A DNA stretch of 64,000 nucleotides. Origin: Anaerolineae bacterium (GTDB taxonomy: Bacteria; Chloroflexota; Anaerolineae; Aggregatilineales; Phototrophicaceae). The stretch lies in NCBI GenBank assembly GCA_022823945.1, contig JAJEBK010000053.1, positions 1-64,000 of the forward strand, read 5' to 3'. Position 1 is the first letter of the stretch. The number at the start of each line of letters is the position of its first letter. The position numbers and the translations under genes are program-made. The notes under the pieces are model-generated. The model ran no database searches. It had not been told where the DNA came from and saw only the letters and a list, made by a program, of their open reading frames with translations. This document shows, piece by piece, positions 7,167 through 14,172 of the stretch.

Positions 7167-9011
7167 ATGCAAATACACAAGCATGATGCGATCATCATCG
7201 GCGCGGGTGGGGCAGGTCTTATGGCGGCGCTCTATGCCAGCAAAGGCGGCGCAGATGTCGCTGTGGTCAGCAAATTGTACCCGACTCGCAGCCACACCGG
7301 CACGGCACAGGGCGGCATCGGCGCGGCGCTGGGCAACCTGGACGACGACAAGCCTATCTATCACACCTACGACACGATCAAAGGCGGCGACTATCTGACC
7401 GACCAGCACGCTGCCAAGATCCTCGCTGAAAACGCTGTCGATGCCGTGATCGAGCTGGAGCACATGGGTTTGCCATTCGACCGCACATCAGCCATGCGCA
7501 TCAGCCAGCGTCGCTTCGGCGGACATACGCGCGAATTTGGCAAAGAACTGGTGCGCCGCGCTTGTCATGCCGCCGACCGCACCGGGCACATGATCTTGCA
7601 AACACTGTATCAACAGTGCATCAAAAACGAAGTTACCTTCTTCGACGAATTCCAGGTAGTTGATATGATCGTCGTGGATGGCGTCTGCGCTGGCGTTGTG
7701 GCTATCGAGCTGGGCACGGGCGAATTCCACATCTTCCATGGCAAAGCCAATTTCTTTGCCACCGGTGGCTGGGGACGTTGCTGGTCGGTGACGAGCAATG
7801 CGCATGCCCTGACCGGCGATGGAGCGGCAATCGCCCTGCGGCGCGGCGTGCCCCTGCAGGATATGGAGTTCTTTCAGTTTCATCCTACCGGCATCTATCG
7901 CATGGGCATCTTGATCACCGAAGGCGTGCGTGGCGAAGGCGGCGTGTTGATCAACGACCGTGGCGAGCGCTTCATGGAACGGTATGCGCCCAGCGCCAAA
8001 GACCTGGCATCGCGCGATGTCGTCAGCCGCGCCATTTATCTGGAGACGCGCGCCGGGCGCAGCATCAAAAATCGCGGCTATGTCCATCTGGATATTCGTC
8101 CCCAGACAGTCAACCGCTATTTCGCCGAAGAGGGCAAAGATCGCAGCGACTTCATTGATGACGCGACTGTCGAGCGCAAATTGCCCGACATCCTGGATTT
8201 CTGTCGCACCTATCTGGGCGTCGACCCCGTGCACGAACCCATGCCTGTCCAGCCGACCGCGCATTATGCCATGGGCGGCATCCCCACCAATGTCGAGGCA
8301 GAGGTGGTGATTGACGCCGCCGGGACGCTTATGCCGGGCGCATTTGCCGCTGGCGAGACAGCCTGTGTCAGCGTGCATGGCGCAAACCGACTTGGCACCA
8401 ACTCGCTGGTCGACCTGGTGGTGTTTGGGCGGCGCGGCGGCATGCGCATGGCTAACTATGTCAAAAGCGTCGATTGGACGGACCTGCCCAAAGACGCCGG
8501 CGGCGAAATCCAGGCTGAGTTCGAGCGCATCCGCAATGGGAGTGGCAAATCCCGCCCCGGCGAGCTGCGCGCCAAAATGCAGCAAACGATGATGGACAAT
8601 GTCGGCGTCTTCCGCACGCAGGAAACACTGCAGCAGGGCATTGACGACCTGGCTGAGCTGCGCGAGAGTTTCTATAAAGACTTGCAGATTGACGACAAGT
8701 CGCGCGTCTTCAACACCGATCTGATGGAAGCTTGGGAACTTGGCTGCCTGCTCGACCTGGCTGATGTGACTGCCCGCGCGGCCATCGAGCGCAAAGAAAG
8801 CCGTGGTGCCCACAGCCGCGAAGATTATCAGCAGCGCGATGATGACAATTATCTGGCGCATTCGCTGGCGCAGCATGATGGCAACTGGGCTGCGCCAAAT
8901 ATTCAAACCAGCTTTGACAAAAAGGTCGACCTGTCGTTGTGGGAAGCAGAGATCGCGCAAGGTATCGCCGATGACCAGCAGAAATTCCGCCCGAAAGAAC
9001 GCGTCTATTAG
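7167..9011 (+). CDS. sdhA: Succinate dehydrogenase flavoprotein subunit
   Basis: The product is 614 residues, normal for SdhA/FrdA. It oxidises succinate to fumarate using covalently bound FAD. Visible are the FAD dinucleotide fold (GAGGAG, residues 12-17), the flavinylation histidine H43 in RSHTGTAQGG, the substrate loop FFQFHPTGIY, the capping segment GVRGEGGVLINDRGERF, and HYAMGGIPTN near the active-site arginine and histidine region. The ATG at 7167 has a strong GGAGGTGG ribosome site. The gene is between sdhCD and sdhB in one operon. Confidence 0.97.
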   Translation: MQIHKHDAIIIGAGGAGLMAALYASKGGADVAVVSKLYPTRSHTGTAQGGIGAALGNLDDDKPIYHTYDTIKGGDYLTDQHAAKILAENAVDAVIELEHMGLPFDRTSAMRISQRRFGGHTREFGKELVRRACHAADRTGHMILQTLYQQCIKNEVTFFDEFQVVDMIVVDGVCAGVVAIELGTGEFHIFHGKANFFATGGWGRCWSVTSNAHALTGDGAAIALRRGVPLQDMEFFQFHPTGIYRMGILITEGVRGEGGVLINDRGERFMERYAPSAKDLASRDVVSRAIYLETRAGRSIKNRGYVHLDIRPQTVNRYFAEEGKDRSDFIDDATVERKLPDILDFCRTYLGVDPVHEPMPVQPTAHYAMGGIPTNVEAEVVIDAAGTLMPGAFAAGETACVSVHGANRLGTNSLVDLVVFGRRGGMRMANYVKSVDWTDLPKDAGGEIQAEFERIRNGSGKSRPGELRAKMQQTMMDNVGVFRTQETLQQGIDDLAELRESFYKDLQIDDKSRVFNTDLMEAWELGCLLDLADVTARAAIERKESRGAHSREDYQQRDDDNYLAHSLAQHDGNWAAPNIQTSFDKKVDLSLWEAEIAQGIADDQQKFRPKERVY

Positions 9012-9118
9012 CAGGTATACTGAATGGCAGTTACAGGGGCGGCACAGCAAGTTGCCCGCGCGAACATGTGCAGAAGGTGCTCATTGAGCCGCCCGCCAAC
9101 CAGGGAGACTTGACCAAC

Positions 9119-9862
9119 ATGGATGTCACTTTCAAAATCAGACGGCGCAACCCGGATGTGCCAGGCCAGCAAAAGCCCTATTGGCAAGAGTTCACACTGA
9201 ACGAGGTTGAGCCGACCGACCGCGTGCTGGAGTTGCTGCATCGCATCAAGTGGGAGCAGGATGGCAGCCTCTCGTTGCGGCGTTCTTGCGCGCACGGCGT
9301 CTGTGGCTCCGATGCCATGCGCATCAACGGCGTCAACCGCCTGGCTTGCAAGATCCTTGTGCGCGATCTCGGCGAGAAGATTCAAGTCGAGCCGATTTTG
9401 GGCTTGCCCGTCATCAAAGACCTGATCGTGGATATGCAGCCCTTCTTCGACCATTACAAGCAGGTGATGCCTTTCTTTGTCAATGACGAGCCGCTGCCCG
9501 CCGATGGACGCGAACGTCTGCAAACCCAGAGCGACCGCGAGCAATTTGATGACAGCACCAAGTGTATCCTCTGCGCCTGCTGCACGACCGCCTGCCCCAG
9601 CTTTTGGGCGAACGATCAGTATGTCGGTCCGGCGGCGATCGTCCAGGCGCATCGCTTCATTTTTGATACGCGCGACCAGGCTGGCGAAGAACGACTGGAT
9701 GTGCTGGGCGAGCCCAATGGCGTCTGGCGCTGTCGCACGATCTTCAATTGCACGCCGGCTTGCCCGCGCGATATCGAAGTCACCAAAGCGATCGGCGAAG
9801 TGAAATTGGCGATACGAAAAGGCACAACTGTTGGCATTATCCGGCCGGATGCGATACACTAG
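9119..9862 (+). CDS. sdhB: Succinate dehydrogenase iron-sulfur subunit
   Basis: The product is 247 residues. It carries the three clusters that pass electrons from FAD to quinone. The N-terminal [2Fe-2S] domain has C57, C62 and C77 with an aspartate at 65 in the usual fourth-ligand region. The C-terminal domain has C149, C152, C155 and C215 for [4Fe-4S], and C159, C205 and C211 for the third cluster. The motif CILCACCTTACP is canonical. ATG 9119 follows AGGGAG. The 107-base gap after sdhA holds no other feature apart from a TATACT hexamer near 9016. Confidence 0.97.
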   Translation: MDVTFKIRRRNPDVPGQQKPYWQEFTLNEVEPTDRVLELLHRIKWEQDGSLSLRRSCAHGVCGSDAMRINGVNRLACKILVRDLGEKIQVEPILGLPVIKDLIVDMQPFFDHYKQVMPFFVNDEPLPADGRERLQTQSDREQFDDSTKCILCACCTTACPSFWANDQYVGPAAIVQAHRFIFDTRDQAGEERLDVLGEPNGVWRCRTIFNCTPACPRDIEVTKAIGEVKLAIRKGTTVGIIRPDAIH

Positions 9863-9932
9863 CGACAGCAGTGCAACTGGCTGGCTTCGTTCGCAGATTT
9901 TCCGTCAATAGAATGCATATTCGGAGGTCAAT

Positions 9933-10736
9933 ATGAAGTCCACAGGAATTGTTCGTAATAGATCCAGGTTCTGGCCGCGGCTGCTGGGCTTGATAATCGC
10001 TTGCGGCATCATCGCGCTGATGGTCGCTGGCGGAGTCGATAAAGTGATGAGCGAGTTTTCCGCGCTGCATCATGCCTTGGCCGCCAGCCAAATGGAGCTC
10101 CATGTTACACAGGATGAACTGGCGTCGGCGCGGGGCGAGCTGCACAAAGCGCAGGATACGATTGACTCGCAAGCGCTTACGCTGCAAAGGAGCGCGCAGT
10201 CGCTCAGATTTGCCGACGCGCAAATTAATCGCCTGCTCGAGAAAAAGGCGCGGCTGAGCAATGGCTTCCGCCAAGCTGTCACCGCTCTGGCAGAACGAAC
10301 CGAACAGCTCAAGGTGGAAGAGCGCGCGCGGCAGGCGGCCGAATCGGCGCTGGAGCGCTATCAACAGCAGCCGAAACTCAGTGTGGTGATGACGACCGAG
10401 CGTCAATTCGAGATGAGTCAGCGCAAGCGTTCCGCGGCAGCGCAGACGCAGTTGTTCGCCGAGGGCGACGGGGGCAGGGTGTACTACGCTTCCGCTTCCG
10501 CATTCCACGAGAAAGAACAGCATCTACGCTATTCCGAGCGGTCGCAAGTTGTTTTGACGCAGACGGGACCGGGCGATGATGTGCTGCGTTGCTTGCGCGA
10601 TGGCTGCGCCATGATTCTCGCCGCCCAGCAAAGCGCGATGCAGATGGAGAGCTATGCCTATCAATCGCAGTTTGTCAGCAGCGAGATGCTGATGGTGGAT
10701 GGACGGCGTGGGCGTCGTCCGGGACGGCGTCGCTAG
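9933..10736 (+). CDS. Coiled-coil membrane protein of unknown function
   Basis: I do not recognise this 267-residue protein. It has a basic N-terminus followed by one membrane segment (about 16-34), then a long Ala/Glu/Gln/Arg-rich coiled coil (about 45-145), then a more polar domain. Near the C-terminus it has CLRDGCAMILAAQQSAM, and it ends in a very basic RRGRRPGRRR tail. The layout suggests a single-pass anchor with the coiled coil on one side. GGAGG lies eight bases before the ATG. It follows sdhB by 70 bases on the same strand, but nothing links it functionally to succinate dehydrogenase. Confidence 0.75.
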   Translation: MKSTGIVRNRSRFWPRLLGLIIACGIIALMVAGGVDKVMSEFSALHHALAASQMELHVTQDELASARGELHKAQDTIDSQALTLQRSAQSLRFADAQINRLLEKKARLSNGFRQAVTALAERTEQLKVEERARQAAESALERYQQQPKLSVVMTTERQFEMSQRKRSAAAQTQLFAEGDGGRVYYASASAFHEKEQHLRYSERSQVVLTQTGPGDDVLRCLRDGCAMILAAQQSAMQMESYAYQSQFVSSEMLMVDGRRGRRPGRRR

Positions 10737-10750
10737 GCACCTGCTCACAG

Positions 10751-10861
10751 CCCCCATCCCCTGGCTCCTTCCCCCAGAACGAGGGAAGGGGATCGCTTTC
10801 ATTGATTCAACAGGCTTTGAAGCCCCTCCCTCATTTTGGGGGAGGGGTTTGGGGTGGGGGG
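10751..10861. repeat. Pair of inverted family A repeats (A2 and A3)
   Basis: A2 (10751-10793) is in one orientation (CCCCCATCCCCTGGCTCC ... GAGGGAAGGGG). A3 (10816-10861) is in the other (GAAGCCCCTCCCTC ... GGGGGAGGGGTTTGGGGTGGGGG). Together they form a BIME-like unit with about 22 bases between. The same paired arrangement recurs at 24855-25024. It fills the gap before the tRNA cluster. Confidence 0.75.
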
Positions 10862-10935
10862 CAACGCACCGCTCTTGACACGGGTTTGGCGACGGCGTAG
10901 AATGGCGTGCGTTGACCATCTTTGGGAAACGAACC

Positions 10936-10964
10936 TTGAGTTGCGCGCTGCCGCGTGATAACAT
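10936..10964 (+). promoter_or_regulatory. Promoter for the tRNA cluster
   Basis: TTGAGT (10936-10941) and TAACAT (10959-10964) are separated by 17 bases. The expected transcription start falls a few bases before the first tRNA at 10974. Confidence 0.45.
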
Positions 10965-10973
10965 GCTCTGCCC

Positions 10974-11046
10974 GCCACCATAGCTCAATTGGCAGAGCAC
11001 CTGTTTTGTAAACAGGTTGTTCCGGGTTCGAGTCCCGGTGGTGGCT
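10974..11046 (+). tRNA. tRNA-Thr (anticodon TGT)
   Basis: This is a complete cloverleaf of 73 bases. The acceptor arms GCCACCA and TGGTGGC pair fully, the anticodon stem CCTGT/ACAGG encloses loop TTTGTAA, and the T arm contains GGTTCGAGTCC. CCA is not encoded. It is the first of three tRNA genes that precede rpmG. Confidence 0.96.
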
Positions 11047-11072
11047 CTGGCTTAACAGCCGAAGATTAAGTT

Positions 11073-11155
11073 GGGTCGGTGCCCGAGTGGCTAAAGGGGG
11101 CGGACTGTAAATTCGCTGGCGAGAGCCTACACTGGTTCGAATCCAGTCCGGCCCA
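11073..11155 (+). tRNA. tRNA-Tyr (anticodon GTA)
   Basis: This is an 83-base type II tRNA with a long variable arm (CTGGCGAGAGCC region). The acceptor arms are GGGTCGG and CCGGCCC, and the anticodon loop CTGTAAA is closed by GCGGA/TTCGC. The large variable arm and GTA anticodon are typical of bacterial tRNA-Tyr. Confidence 0.95.
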
Positions 11156-11164
11156 CTTTGATTC

Positions 11165-11236
11165 GCCTCCGTAGCTCAGGGGTAGAGCGCTCCCTTGGTA
11201 AGGGCGAGGTCATGAGTTCAAATCTCATCGGAGGCT
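11165..11236 (+). tRNA. tRNA-Thr (anticodon GGT)
   Basis: This is a 72-base cloverleaf. The acceptor arms GCCTCCG/CGGAGGC pair fully and the anticodon loop is TTGGTAA. The anticodon stem CTCCC/GGGCG contains one T-C mismatch (positions 28-42), where GGGAG would pair fully. The D and T arms look normal. Confidence 0.93.
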
Positions 11237-11286
11237 CTGCGACCGCTGCGGCGGACCGCAAACGAAAGGCATAACGAGGGAAGCCC

Positions 11287-11448
11287 ATGGCAAAGCGAGG
11301 ACAGCGCATCGTCGTCAAAATGCGCAGCACCGAAAGCGGACACATCTACATCACTGAAAAGAGTCGGCGCAACACGCAGAAGCGTCTCGAGTTGCGTAAG
11401 TATGACCCCTATCTGCGCCGGCATGTCGTCTATCGCGAAGCAAAATAG
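11287..11448 (+). CDS. rpmG: 50S ribosomal protein L33
   Basis: The 53-residue product matches L33 along its length, including [19 protein letters not shown] and [14 protein letters not shown]. The four zinc-binding cysteines of the C+ form are all absent, so this is a zinc-independent (C-) L33. GAGGGAAG precedes the ATG. It sits between tRNA-Thr and tRNA-Trp, its usual position upstream of secE-nusG in many bacteria. Confidence 0.96.
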   Translation: MAKRGQRIVVKMRSTESGHIYITEKSRRNTQKRLELRKYDPYLRRHVVYREAK

Positions 11449-11450
11449 CC

Positions 11451-11480
11451 TTGCCAAGCCGATGAGTCTTTTAGTACACT
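11451..11480 (+). promoter_or_regulatory. Possible promoter for tRNA-Trp / secE-nusG
   Basis: TTGCCA (11451-11456) and TACACT (11475-11480) are 18 bases apart and end 24 bases before the tRNA-Trp gene. Confidence 0.4.
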
Positions 11481-11504
11481 GATGACAGGACGAACCAGCG
11501 AAAT

Positions 11505-11577
11505 AGGGGTATAGCTCAGTTGGTAGAGCGACGGTCTCCAAAACCGTAGGTCGAGAGTTCGAGTCTTTCTGCCCCTG
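11505..11577 (+). tRNA. tRNA-Trp (anticodon CCA)
   Basis: This is a 73-base cloverleaf with acceptor arms AGGGGTA and TGCCCCT (one T-G pair). The anticodon loop CTCCAAA is closed by CGGT/ACCG, and the T loop is GTTCGAGTC. It is placed immediately before secE, as in many bacteria. Confidence 0.96.
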
Positions 11578-11591
11578 CTAGCCATATCGTG

Positions 11592-11615
11592 AACACCGTC
11601 CACAGTGGCGGTGTT
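11592..11615 (+). terminator. Hairpin between tRNA-Trp and secE
   Basis: AACACCG (11592-11598) pairs with CGGTGTT (11609-11615) and is followed by only a short T-rich TATCT. It could be a weak terminator or a tRNA 3' processing signal. Confidence 0.35.
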
Positions 11616-11665
11616 TATCTATGCGGCGGCAGCGATTCCGCCCATGACAAGAGGAGCGTGTGCCG

Positions 11666-12178
11666 ATGGCGGTAGAACCAGCAGCGAACGGACAGGCAAG
11701 CGGTGCCACCACCGCGAAGAAGGGTCGGGCGACGCCTGGCAAACGTTCGCGCCGCGGCAAAGCAATCGCAACCGCCAGCAATGGTGGCGCGCCCGACAAG
11801 GAACAGCCGCAAAGCGCGATCACCGAAAAGAAGGGCAAAGCCACGCCGGGCCGGCGCACGCGCAAGGCAAAGACCACCAAAGCCGAGCCGCAGGGAAATG
11901 TCATCACGCGCCCGCTCTATATGACGGTCGACTACTTCGGCGATGTGCGCTCGGAGCTGAACAAGGTGGCTTGGCCCAGCCGCGAAGACACGCGCCGCTT
12001 GACCATCTTGTGCATCAATGTGACGATTGCCTCGGCGATCTTTTTGGGCATTTTGGCCGTCATCTGGTCAGAGTTTATGCGCATCGGCTTGCAGCCCAAT
12101 ATGGCCTGGATGCTGCTGGCTGTGATCGCCGCGATGCTGGCCGGCGCATTTTATATGATCCGCCGCGGCTCAATTTAA
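11666..12178 (+). CDS. secE: Preprotein translocase subunit SecE
   Basis: The product is 170 residues. The first 90 or so form a low-complexity, Lys/Arg/Ala/Thr-rich tail containing two similar basic units (KKGRATPGKRSRR and KKGKATPGRRTRK). The conserved SecE core follows: YFGDVRSELNKVAWPSREDTRR, then a first hydrophobic span, then a second near the C-terminus. SecE clamps SecY in the translocon. ATG 11666 is chosen because GAGGAG lies nine bases upstream; GTG codons at 11658 and 11660 are too close to it. The long basic N-terminal extension is unusual. Confidence 0.9.
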   Translation: MAVEPAANGQASGATTAKKGRATPGKRSRRGKAIATASNGGAPDKEQPQSAITEKKGKATPGRRTRKAKTTKAEPQGNVITRPLYMTVDYFGDVRSELNKVAWPSREDTRRLTILCINVTIASAIFLGILAVIWSEFMRIGLQPNMAWMLLAVIAAMLAGAFYMIRRGSI

Positions 12179-12204
12179 CCAACTTGGCTGCCACGAGGTA
12201 GCGC

Positions 12205-12846
12205 ATGAACAAGCAACCGCACAACCCATTCATCGACCACGACCCGGACCCGATCGTCCTGGACGGGGTTGATGATGATGGCTTGAATATCTCGCTGGAA
12301 GCGCCCACGGACGAAGACGATCCCACTCGCCTGTGGTATTTCATCCATTGCTATTCCGGTTATGAAAAAAAGGTGGAGCACGCCCTGCGCCAGCGCATCG
12401 ACACCATGGGCATGAAAGACAAGATCTATGATGTGCTCATCCCCACCGAAGACGAGATCGAAGTCAAAGACGGCAAGCGCCGCACAGTCGAAAAGCGCGT
12501 CTTCCCCGGCTATGTCATGGTGCAGATGACGCTGGACGAAGATAGCTGGTATGTCGTGCGCAATACGCCCGGCGTCACCGGTTTCGTTGGCGGCGGCAAC
12601 GACCCCATCCCCTTGCGCCCCGAAGAAGTCAAGAAAATCATGGACCGCATGGATTCCGAAGACAAGGTCGTCAAAGTGGATTATCGGATTGGCGAGCGAG
12701 TGCGCATCGTGGGGGGGCCTTTCAACGACTTCCCGGGCACTGTCGCTTCGCTTGACCCGGGCCGCGAGCAAGTGCGCGTCATGGTCGATTTTTTCGGCCG
12801 CGAAACCGCCGTTGTGCTCAGCTTCATGGAAGTCGAGCGGATGTAG
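12205..12846 (+). CDS. nusG: Transcription termination/antitermination factor NusG
   Basis: The product is 213 residues. An acidic N-terminal tail (about 1-42) precedes the NGN domain, which has signatures WYFIHCYSGYEKKVEHAL and RKVFPGYV-type residues (KRVFPGYVMVQM), followed by NTPGVTGFVGGGNDPIPL. A C-terminal KOW domain contains GERVRIVGGPFNDFPGTV. NusG couples RNA polymerase to Rho and the ribosome. It follows secE by 26 bases, with GAGG upstream. Confidence 0.95.
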   Translation: MNKQPHNPFIDHDPDPIVLDGVDDDGLNISLEAPTDEDDPTRLWYFIHCYSGYEKKVEHALRQRIDTMGMKDKIYDVLIPTEDEIEVKDGKRRTVEKRVFPGYVMVQMTLDEDSWYVVRNTPGVTGFVGGGNDPIPLRPEEVKKIMDRMDSEDKVVKVDYRIGERVRIVGGPFNDFPGTVASLDPGREQVRVMVDFFGRETAVVLSFMEVERM

Positions 12847-12912
12847 ATTGTTGATCGACAGAAAGCGCGGCGCGCAGCAAGCAGTGTAATTGAAACAGAA
12901 TGAGGAAGTAGC

Positions 12913-13338
12913 ATGGCAAAGAAAATCAAAGCGGTCGTCAAATTGCAGATCCCGGCCGGCAAAGCCAATCCAGCGCCGCCGATTGGCCCCGCGCTCGCCC
13001 AGCACGGCATCAACCTGATGCAATTCTGCAAGGAATACAATGGCCGCACTTCCAGCCGCATGGGCGATATCGTGCCCGCAGAAATCACCATCTTCAGCGA
13101 TGGCTCTTTCAAGTTTGCGTTGAAGAGTCCGCCGACTTCATTTTTGATCAAACGCGCGGCTGGCATTGCCAAAGCGGCATCCAACCCGGCCACGGAAACT
13201 GTCGCCACCCTCATGCGCGACCAGGTGCGAGAAATCGCCCAGGTCAAGATGAACGATATGAACGCCATTGATATTGAAGGCGCGATGCGGCAGGTCGAGG
13301 GCACGGCGCGGCAAATGGGCATCAAGGTCGCCGATTGA
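12913..13338 (+). CDS. rplK: 50S ribosomal protein L11
   Basis: The product is 141 residues, the standard length. Signatures are [20 protein letters not shown] near the N-terminus, [12 protein letters not shown], and [14 protein letters not shown] before the rRNA-binding C-terminal domain. L11 forms the GTPase-associated centre with 23S rRNA. GAGG lies upstream of the ATG, and rplA follows. Confidence 0.97.
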   Translation: MAKKIKAVVKLQIPAGKANPAPPIGPALAQHGINLMQFCKEYNGRTSSRMGDIVPAEITIFSDGSFKFALKSPPTSFLIKRAAGIAKAASNPATETVATLMRDQVREIAQVKMNDMNAIDIEGAMRQVEGTARQMGIKVAD

Positions 13339-13358
13339 GCGCGACCGCAATTTGAGTA

Positions 13359-13387
13359 GTGGGAGGGCGCTGCCGCCCGTAAACCAC
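13359..13387 (+). promoter_or_regulatory. Putative L1-binding autoregulatory hairpin between rplK and rplA
   Basis: GTGG (13359-13362) pairs with CCAC (13384-13387), and GGGCG (13365-13369) with CGCCC (13374-13378). An asymmetric internal loop (GA versus GTAAA) lies between, just before the rplA ribosome site. I recall L1 recognising such a two-helix element that mimics its 23S rRNA site and repressing its own mRNA. The structure is visible; the role is inferred. Confidence 0.5.
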
Positions 13388-13401
13388 CGAGGAGAACAAC
13401 G

Positions 13402-14085
13402 ATGGGAAAACGTTATAAAGAGGCGCTCGCTCGCTTCGACCGCCAGACCTACTATCCGCTGGACGAGGCGCTGCGGCTGGTGCAAGCCAATGCCACTGCC
13501 AAATTTGACGAAACAATTGAGGCGCACTTCCGCCTGGGCATTGACCCGCGTCACAGCGACCAGCAAGTGCGCACAACAGTCATGTTGCCACACGGCACCG
13601 GCAAGCAAGTCCGCATTCTGGCGTTTGTCGATGAGCAGTTTGAAGAATCGACATTGGCAGCCGGTGCCGACATCATCGGCACAGACGAAGTCATCGCCAA
13701 GATTCGCGATGGCTGGCTGGACTTTGATGTGGCCATCGCCATGCCGCCCATGATGCGCAAGGTCGGGCAGATCGCGCGTATTCTTGGCCCGCGCGGCTTG
13801 ATGCCCAATCCCAAAGCTGGCACCGTCGTCCAACCCGATGACATCGAGCGCGTTATCGGCGAGCTGAAAGCCGGGCGCGTGGAATTCCGCAATGACCGTA
13901 CCGGCAATGTACATGTGCCGGTCGGCAAAGCCAGCTTCCCCTACGACAGGTTGTCGGAAAACCTGCAAGCCGTGCTCGATACCGTGCTCGCCGCCAAGCC
14001 CGAGTCGCAAAAAGGCGCCTACATCCGCCGCATGACGCTTAGCTCGACCATGGGACCTGGTGTGCGCGTGGAGGGGATGATCTAG
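13402..14085 (+). CDS. rplA: 50S ribosomal protein L1
   Basis: The product is 227 residues of the L1 family. Signatures include FDETIEAHFRLGIDPRHSDQ, VVLPHGTG-type sequence (VMLPHGTGKQVRIL), RILGPRGLMPNPKAGTV and the rRNA-binding AGRVEFRNDRTGNVHVPVGK. GAGGAG precedes the ATG. The usual next genes, rplJ and rplL, are absent: within 100 bases comes a repeat and then the end of an unrelated gene on the other strand. Confidence 0.97.
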   Translation: MGKRYKEALARFDRQTYYPLDEALRLVQANATAKFDETIEAHFRLGIDPRHSDQQVRTTVMLPHGTGKQVRILAFVDEQFEESTLAAGADIIGTDEVIAKIRDGWLDFDVAIAMPPMMRKVGQIARILGPRGLMPNPKAGTVVQPDDIERVIGELKAGRVEFRNDRTGNVHVPVGKASFPYDRLSENLQAVLDTVLAAKPESQKGAYIRRMTLSSTMGPGVRVEGMI

Positions 14086-14135
14086 GCGAACCGCCCGTCC
14101 GCCACACCGACGAACTGGAGAGAGAAGTACAGGTT

Positions 14136-14172
14136 ACGTTCCTCCTGACCGTCGGCGGACCGAGGGGGTTAG
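14136..14172. repeat. Dispersed palindromic repeat family B, copy B3
   Basis: TTCCTCCTGACCGTCGGCGG followed by ACCGAGGGGGTTAGC matches family B. It lies exactly at the junction where the ribosomal cluster ends and overlaps the stop codon of the hydantoinase B gene. Confidence 0.65.

Noticed and set aside
5786..7198. Long open frame of 470 codons on the minus strand over sdhCD
   Set aside because: It lies antisense to a clear SdhC-SdhD coding sequence; the translation is rich in His/Gln/Arg/Asp, lacks family motifs and has no ribosome site. It is a shadow of GC-rich codon usage.
7488..9050. Open frame of 520 codons antisense to sdhA
   Set aside because: Same reasoning: sdhA is unambiguous on the plus strand and the antisense product shows no recognisable domain.
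14086..14168. L10 leader RNA after rplA
   Set aside because: No rplJ follows, and the GC-rich palindrome there is better explained as repeat B3.
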